Origin: a bacterium
GTDB taxonomy: Bacteria > Patescibacteriota > Microgenomatia > UBA1400 > RBG-16-45-19
Direction: 5' to 3'
NCBI GenBank assembly: GCA_003247275.1
Contig: QKAA01000002.1
Location: forward strand, 1 to 16,397
Length of the DNA: 16,397 nucleotides
Every line of letters begins with the position of its first letter. The first letter of the stretch is position 1. The notes under the pieces are model-generated. The model did no database searches. It saw nothing but the letters and a program-made list of their open reading frames with translations, and was not told the DNA's origin. Shown here one piece after another: positions 13,034-16,397 of this stretch. The translations under genes were made by a program, and so were the position numbers.

Positions 13034-13225
13034 GGTTTCCTCCTATTGCCTTGGACAGTATGGCTACCAGCCAAAGCGAGGCCGCATGCTACCGTTACCT
13101 GTCTTTCGATTCAGGTGTCACATGCAGATCAGATTTATCTGATGTCAGATAGTTTGATAATCTCGCGTCACTATCACGCTTCATTTTCGGATGATCTCCG
13201 TTGTCTTCTAATGATTCCTCGATCG

Positions 13226-13318
13226 CAGTGAATTGCCATACGCAAAGCTTATGCGCGAATAAAATTCGCGGCTCGCAGCAATTTACTGACCCTGTGGCAC
13301 AGGCGTACTTTTCAGTAC
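13226..13318 (+). ncRNA. Candidate structured RNA: compact three-way junction plus two hairpins
   Basis: CAGTGAATTGC (13226-13236) pairs with GCAATTTACTG (13278-13288), 11 bp with one G-T wobble. Inside, with no spacer, come P2 (13237-13253: CATA/TATG with inner GC/GC) and P3 (13254-13270: CGCGAAT/ATTCGCG, three-base loop). Hairpins CCTGT/ACAGG (13291-13303) and GTAC/GTAC (13305-13318) follow. The wobble pair would be an A-C mismatch on the other strand, which mildly favours the plus strand. It matches no RNA family I know, and could equally be a DNA-level structure. Confidence 0.3.
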
Positions 13319-13448
13319 CTTGGTTTCCTAAAAAAACAATCTAACTAAGGAAGACAATCTAAACAGAAATAATTTCTATCCAGGTTGTCTCCCTCAATCA
13401 TGTAAGAAGATTTATTTTAGTCGTTTTTCATTAAAGGCGTTATACCGC

Positions 13449-13463
13449 CTTCTTTGAAAGAAG
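13449..13463. repeat. Right copy of the 15-bp flanking sequence
   Basis: CTTCTTTGAAAGAAG is the inverted counterpart of 12063-12077, about 1.4 kb away, on the other side of the GC-rich gene. It overlaps the end of the AAGGCG/CGCCTT hairpin (13434-13451). Confidence 0.5.
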
Positions 13464-13705
13464 AAAAATTGATTCACTTGTTAACGTGCTACGCAACTAG
13501 ATTGCTTTAAACAGCTATAGGTCTTTTTCATCGAGAAATCCTCATTAAGCCTATAATCTACCGTTTTAGCGCCTATAAGCGGTCATAGAAGTACCGTTCT
13601 ATAACAGACGGTTTTGGAAAATTGATATGTTGGTCAATCCTCCGGCAAGCTGACAAGACGGGTCACCTGCCGCAAGATTGAAATTCTTGCGATTACAAAA
13701 TCAAG

Positions 13706-14275
13706 TTATTGAGCCTCGAATCGTTGTTTACGAGTCTCAATACGGTTAACTCTATCAATAAAATTCCTGGCATATCTATTTGCTACACCTTCACTAATTC
13801 CAAATAATTGACCTATTTGACTTGAACTAAGCTTAGGTAATTGGATATCTCTTCCCAGAAGGAGCGTTTGTTCGTAGGTGGTCAGTGGTGAAAAATCATC
13901 AACCGCAAATTCAGACTTTAGTCGATCATGTAGTGTTTTGGTATCTGCCACAATTTCCTCATCTGACTTCCCTGCCACTTCAAAGCGAATTGTGTCATTC
14001 ACATCATCAATTGACCGCTGCAAGTTATCAAATCGCTCATCTGAAATCCCTGCTTCTCGTCTATTCTTCAACCGATGAGTTACTTGTAAATACGTATCCA
14101 AGTTTTCTCGATATTGCTGAGGCGAATCATTCCGCCCCCATAAACCATAGTTAAATCTCACAATTAACTCACCAGTTCGATTAGGATGAGAAATCAAATA
14201 GTCATGAAGTTTGAACACCTGATTATCTGAATCAGTCACTGGTGACATATTTTGTTGGGATAATTGTTCTTTCAT
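13706..14275 (-). CDS. Hypothetical protein, 189 aa, with C-terminal helix-turn-helix-like segment
   Basis: The family is not recognised. The protein is highly charged and mostly helical; residues about 55-125 look like a helical bundle or coiled coil (RENLDTYLQVTHRLKNRREA). Residues about 132-178 resemble a sigma-region-4 or LuxR-like helix-turn-helix: YEQTLLLGRDI, then LSSSQIGQLFGISEGVANRY, then ARNFIDRVNR. That makes a DNA-binding regulator plausible, though the N-terminus has no known sensor or polymerase-binding domain. GGAGG lies seven bases before the ATG. It starts 51 bp after the 283-aa gene, same strand, so the two are probably one operon. The call of a regulator is inference. Confidence 0.7.
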   Translation of the reverse strand: MKEQLSQQNMSPVTDSDNQVFKLHDYLISHPNRTGELIVRFNYGLWGRNDSPQQYRENLDTYLQVTHRLKNRREAGISDERFDNLQRSIDDVNDTIRFEVAGKSDEEIVADTKTLHDRLKSEFAVDDFSPLTTYEQTLLLGRDIQLPKLSSSQIGQLFGISEGVANRYARNFIDRVNRIETRKQRFEAQ

Positions 14276-14326
14276 AAAAAACCTCCAAATTTGTTTTTAA
14301 TAATGCGATAAGAATGAGATAGCTAA

Positions 14327-15178
14327 TTATTTGACATAAGCCTGATGTTGCTCATTCCAGACATAGTCTCCCCGACGATACATCACGGTATCCATCACCT
14401 CCGCCAGGCAGCTCAGACCGGTAATCTGTTGTTCTGGCCAGCCAGATCTAACATCATTCAAAATGCCAATCATTGACTCCATATCAGGTAAAGCAGTGTT
14501 AAAGGCTTTCAAGGCCATAGACCTTGCCAAATGTCCCAACACCCAACCCTGACGAAAGACTTGTGGATCAGCTCCTTTTTGCTGAATCCAATCCTTAGCT
14601 AACAACTCATCTTTATCCTGTCTATCCTGGCTGTAACTTTGCCCCTGATTATTACATGCAGCAGCAAAGCGTAAACCGTAAGCCAGATCTTCAGCCTTTG
14701 CCGAAACCTCTTGTCTGGAGGCAGAGCCCTTAATCAACGCGCCAATCTCATCAAAGATTGGCTGGTGAACTTGACGAGCATAATTTCCCATTTCAAGAGC
14801 ACCATAGATGGTTTTATTATCAAATTTCGATAAAGTTAAAGCTTCCTCTTCTCGATCAAATAAGAGAGTAACCACTTTTTCTTGACCATCTTTTTGCAAT
14901 CTCACCTGCACATTCGAATTTTCATCTTCCTCACTATAAATGTACTCGCCAACCGACCATCCGGCTGGATCTGTACCTTCATGAGCCAACTTAGTCAACG
15001 CAGCCGCACCAACAATACTGTCGACTACTTCAACTAATCCATTAGGAGAGCCATGATTTTGGGTCCACTCGATACCAATATCAAGAGCGGCTTTATATTG
15101 TTTCGAAACTGGATCATCGGGCAACAACCCAACGACACGTTCAGATAACCTGTAAATCTCACAAGAATTCAAACTCAT
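14327..15178 (-). CDS. Hypothetical protein, 283 aa
   Basis: I do not recognise this soluble, acidic protein. Visible segments are an N-terminal helical part (SCEIYRLSERVVGLLPDDP), an Ala-rich stretch IVGAAALTKLAHEGTDPAGW at about 55-74, a beta-like patch (VQVRLQKDGQEKVVTLLFDR, about 90-109), a helical middle and an aromatic tail (YRRGDYVWNEQHQAYVK). No signal peptide or membrane helix is seen. AAAGGAAAAT precedes the ATG. Transcription most likely starts about 590 nt upstream at the promoter 15774-15802, giving an unusually long structured leader. It is followed by the 189-aa gene with the HTH-like tail and transcribed away from the TrmB-type regulator. Base composition is like the main genome. 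Confidence 0.75.
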   Translation of the reverse strand: MSLNSCEIYRLSERVVGLLPDDPVSKQYKAALDIGIEWTQNHGSPNGLVEVVDSIVGAAALTKLAHEGTDPAGWSVGEYIYSEEDENSNVQVRLQKDGQEKVVTLLFDREEEALTLSKFDNKTIYGALEMGNYARQVHQPIFDEIGALIKGSASRQEVSAKAEDLAYGLRFAAACNNQGQSYSQDRQDKDELLAKDWIQQKGADPQVFRQGWVLGHLARSMALKAFNTALPDMESMIGILNDVRSGWPEQQITGLSCLAEVMDTVMYRRGDYVWNEQHQAYVK

Positions 15179-15583
15179 ATTTTCCTTTCTTTAAAACCAC
15201 CTCACCGCACCGAACTGATATCTTTAATCCATCAAGCAGAAATCAGATTCTAAACAATATGCTTAGAATCTCATTTCCACCTTCTTTCCTTCTTCAGATA
15301 AAAATATGCTTTGGACAGGATATGTATATCTGGGACAGGGTCCTTGAATAGTAATCCAAGGTTCCCTTTCGGGACAAGAAGGATGGAATTGTCTTGTCTA
15401 AAAACGCTCATCTCCCCGCTTCGTCCAAAAATGACTATGCTAAAAAGTCAAAGGATCTATTAGTTTGAATGATCGTTTAGTTTGATCGAGTTCCCCGCGT
15501 CTTTACCTCAGCTATTTATGGCAAAGGCAGGTTATCGAAAATTTCTGAACTCCTAAAATTCCAAAGAGGGCAGCTCTTTAGGG

Positions 15584-15649
15584 TTAGAAATTCAGAGCGC
15601 TGCTATGAAGTGTTCTTAAAGGCAACAAGTTTCCTGCAGACAGGTTCAT
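15584..15649 (-). CDS. Possible 21-codon leader peptide
   Basis: A short reading frame on the minus strand begins MNLSAGNLLPLRTLHSS and is preceded by a strong Shine-Dalgarno sequence, GGAGGAG, ten bases before the ATG. Its stop is followed within two bases by a stem CTCTTTAGG/CCAAAGAG (15582-15561), and an outer CTGAA/TTCAG pairing overlaps its last codons. This is the layout of ribosome-controlled attenuation, but the codons show no obvious run of one amino acid and the start of the main gene is 400 nt away. It may be chance. Confidence 0.3.
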   Translation of the reverse strand: MNLSAGNLLPLRTLHSSALNF

Positions 15650-15773
15650 GGAAGATCAACTCCTCCAGGCAAAAATCCTTATCTCTTTAAGAGCGGCTGA
15701 ATAGTAAGTTCAGAGCAGTGCGGTAAGGTAGTTTGTTAATGTTCATTGACAGCATTAACTGTCATTGCCGCGA

Positions 15774-15802
15774 ATAATAGCATTATGTTATAGGTTTGTC
15801 AA
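15774..15802 (-). promoter_or_regulatory. Near-consensus promoter for the 283-189 aa operon
   Basis: On the minus strand a perfect TTGACA (15802-15797), 17 bases and TATTAT (15779-15774). The expected start is near 15767. The -35 overlaps the palindrome AATAGT-N5-ACTATT (15801-15817), a good place for a repressor or activator. Confidence 0.8.
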
Positions 15803-15817
15803 TAGTCAATTACTATT
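15801..15817. promoter_or_regulatory. Operator-like palindrome at the divergent promoter
   Basis: AATAGT (15801-15806) and ACTATT (15812-15817) are perfect inverted arms around CAATT, touching the -35 of the minus-strand promoter. A second palindrome, ATCAAGA/TCTTGAT (15836-15842, 15854-15860), overlaps the -35 of the plus-strand promoter. The adjacent TrmB-type regulator is the natural candidate ligand; this is inference. Confidence 0.45.
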
Positions 15818-15855
15818 ATCAAAAACAAATACTAGATCAAGAATAAAATTGACTC

Positions 15856-15885
15856 TTGATTTGTAAATATTTTTTGACATATAAT
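15856..15885 (+). promoter_or_regulatory. Promoter of the TrmB-family gene
   Basis: TTGATT (15856-15861) and a perfect TATAAT (15880-15885) with an 18-base spacer. A second TATAAT at 15907-15912 lacks a good -35. The ATG follows at 15937. Confidence 0.6.
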
Positions 15886-15936
15886 CACAATACGTATCAA
15901 GCGTTATATAATAGTAAATAAAAAGTGACAAACAAT

Positions 15937-16397
15937 ATGCCCATTGATATAAATTCAATCCTTAACCAAATCGGTCTCACCAGCGAACAAGCCGAGATTT
16001 ATCAATCACTCCTTCAGCGTGGTCCTCAAACCGCCACTCAAATAGCTAAAAATACTCCAGTCAAACGCACCTACGTCTATAAAATTTGCGAATCTCTCAT
16101 CGAGAAAGGATTAGTTTCGCTTACTACCAAAGGGAAAATTACCACCTTTGTTCCCCAATCACCTGACAAACTAATTGACCTCGCTGAATCCCAAAAACTA
16201 TCGGCCTCCCAAGCCTCCTTAGCCATTGAGAATATTCTCCCCACCCTAAGAAATAAATATAAGACAATCGATACAAGGCCGGTCGTTACCTATTACCAGG
16301 GGGAAGCTGGTCTAAAAAAAGTTTTTAACGAGATTTACTCCCCCAAGGCAGAGCCTGTCTGGGGCTGCGTTGATCTAGAGGTAGCCAATCAAGCCAT
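15937..16397 (+). CDS. TrmB-family transcriptional regulator (3'-truncated by window)
   Basis: The visible 153 residues begin with a winged helix-turn-helix of the TrmB type at about 8-75: IGLTSEQAEIYQSLLQRGPQ, then TATQIAKNTPVKRTYVYKIC, then LIEKGLVSLTTKGKITTFVP. A linking helix follows (about 76-108), and the start of the effector domain carries VVTYYQGEAGLKKVFNEIYS. Family members bind operators and respond to sugars or other small ligands; many copies occur in archaea and Candidate Phyla Radiation bacteria. The ligand cannot be told here. The gene starts divergently from the 283-189 aa operon and shares its upstream region, where two palindromes could be operators. There is no strong Shine-Dalgarno sequence. 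The reading frame is open at the window's end. Confidence 0.9.
   Translation, partial: MPIDINSILNQIGLTSEQAEIYQSLLQRGPQTATQIAKNTPVKRTYVYKICESLIEKGLVSLTTKGKITTFVPQSPDKLIDLAESQKLSASQASLAIENILPTLRNKYKTIDTRPVVTYYQGEAGLKKVFNEIYSPKAEPVWGCVDLEVANQA

Larger units (their letters stand above)
13034..13705. other. 672-bp non-coding stretch dense in hairpins
   Basis: No credible gene is visible on either strand. In 450 bases I count at least seven perfect or near-perfect inverted repeats. They include TGGCT/AGCCA (13061-13073), a 16-bp palindrome ATCAGATttATCTGAT (13128-13143), the three-way junction at 13226-13288, AGACAA/TTGTCT with inner AGAAAT/ATTTCT (13352-13390), AAGGCG/CGCCTT (13434-13451) and CGCAAGA/TCTTGCG (13671-13691). 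It would be the 5' leader or control region of the 262-aa gene and the downstream flank of the 189-aa gene. No consensus promoter stands out. It may encode a structured RNA. Confidence 0.6.
15179..15936. other. 758-bp divergent intergenic region with long structured leader
   Basis: There is no full-size gene here. On the minus strand a near-consensus promoter (15802-15774) would start an RNA that runs about 590 nt before the 283-aa gene. The leader has alternative hairpins at its 5' end (15735-15764), a possible 21-codon reading frame (15584-15649) with a hairpin right after its stop (15561-15582), a stem CCC/GGG capped by a GAAA tetraloop (15361-15375), a neighbouring CCTTG/CAAGG stem (15342-15361), and a 9-bp perfect hairpin (15245-15253 with 15263-15271). 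On the plus strand the last 80 bases hold the promoter of the TrmB-type gene. Confidence 0.6.

Noticed and set aside
12899..13231. 110-aa plus-strand open frame across the start of the GC-rich gene
   Set aside because: It is antisense to the better supported gene and runs into the hairpin-rich region; there is no initiation signal.
13336..13346. RYYYAAC/GTTRRRY-like core suggesting an integron attC site near the GC-rich cassette
   Set aside because: Only one core is present, with no paired second core at the right distance and no integrase in the window.
13034..15936. tmRNA, RNase P, signal-recognition RNA or tRNA genes in the long gaps
   Set aside because: None of the conserved sequence signatures of these RNAs, such as a T-loop GGTTCAAATCC or the RNase P GAGGAAAGTCC motif, was seen on either strand.
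1..16397. CRISPR array
   Set aside because: No regularly spaced repeats of 20 bases or more with unique spacers were seen; the repeats found are short or inverted.

Overview
The window looks like part of a bacterial chromosome of moderate to low GC, most likely from the Candidate Phyla Radiation (Patescibacteria). This placement is inference. The reasons are: a dispersed secE-nusG / rplK-rplA / rplJ-rplL set with small accessory genes between the blocks; Lys/Ala-rich N-terminal tails on NusG and L1; many short one-TM proteins; a TrmB-type regulator; and transcripts that look leaderless. No rRNA or tRNA gene, CRISPR array, transposase or integrase was found.

Layout. 1-2049: an unrecognised 361-aa gene, then secE and nusG. 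2144-4994: a receiver-only response regulator and two membrane-anchored surface proteins that share an eight-cysteine cluster; the second also carries LamG-like and Fn3-like regions. 4972-6192 (minus): an O-antigen ligase/polymerase-like membrane protein that overlaps the previous gene tail to tail. 6275-6448: a 57-aa basic one-TM protein with its own terminator. 6517-7970: promoter, structured leader, rplK, rplA, terminator. 7986-8690 (minus): rsmI. 8706-9603: mostly non-coding, with a 52-aa Cys-rich peptide gene, a 13-bp inverted repeat and a 74-aa small gene behind a consensus-like promoter. 9625-10878: strong promoter, an L10-leader-type attenuator, rplJ, rplL, terminator. 10952-11134: a 60-aa one-TM protein whose tail repeats a motif found in the first eight-cysteine protein.

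11197-15936 is an accessory block on the minus strand. It holds four unrecognised genes (252, 262, 189 and 283 aa) separated by unusually long, hairpin-rich non-coding stretches. The 262-aa gene is clearly more GC-rich than everything around it, has its own terminator formed over its stop codon, and is flanked by an inverted copy of a 15-bp sequence, which suggests horizontal acquisition. The 283-189 aa pair looks like an operon. It is read from a near-consensus promoter about 590 nt upstream, through a leader with alternative hairpins and a possible 21-codon leader peptide. A TrmB-family regulator starts divergently at 15937 and runs off the end.

The best candidates for undescribed biology are the hairpin-dense leaders of the accessory block, the small Cys-rich peptide locus, and the LDVAPLDIxP motif shared by two otherwise different one-TM proteins.
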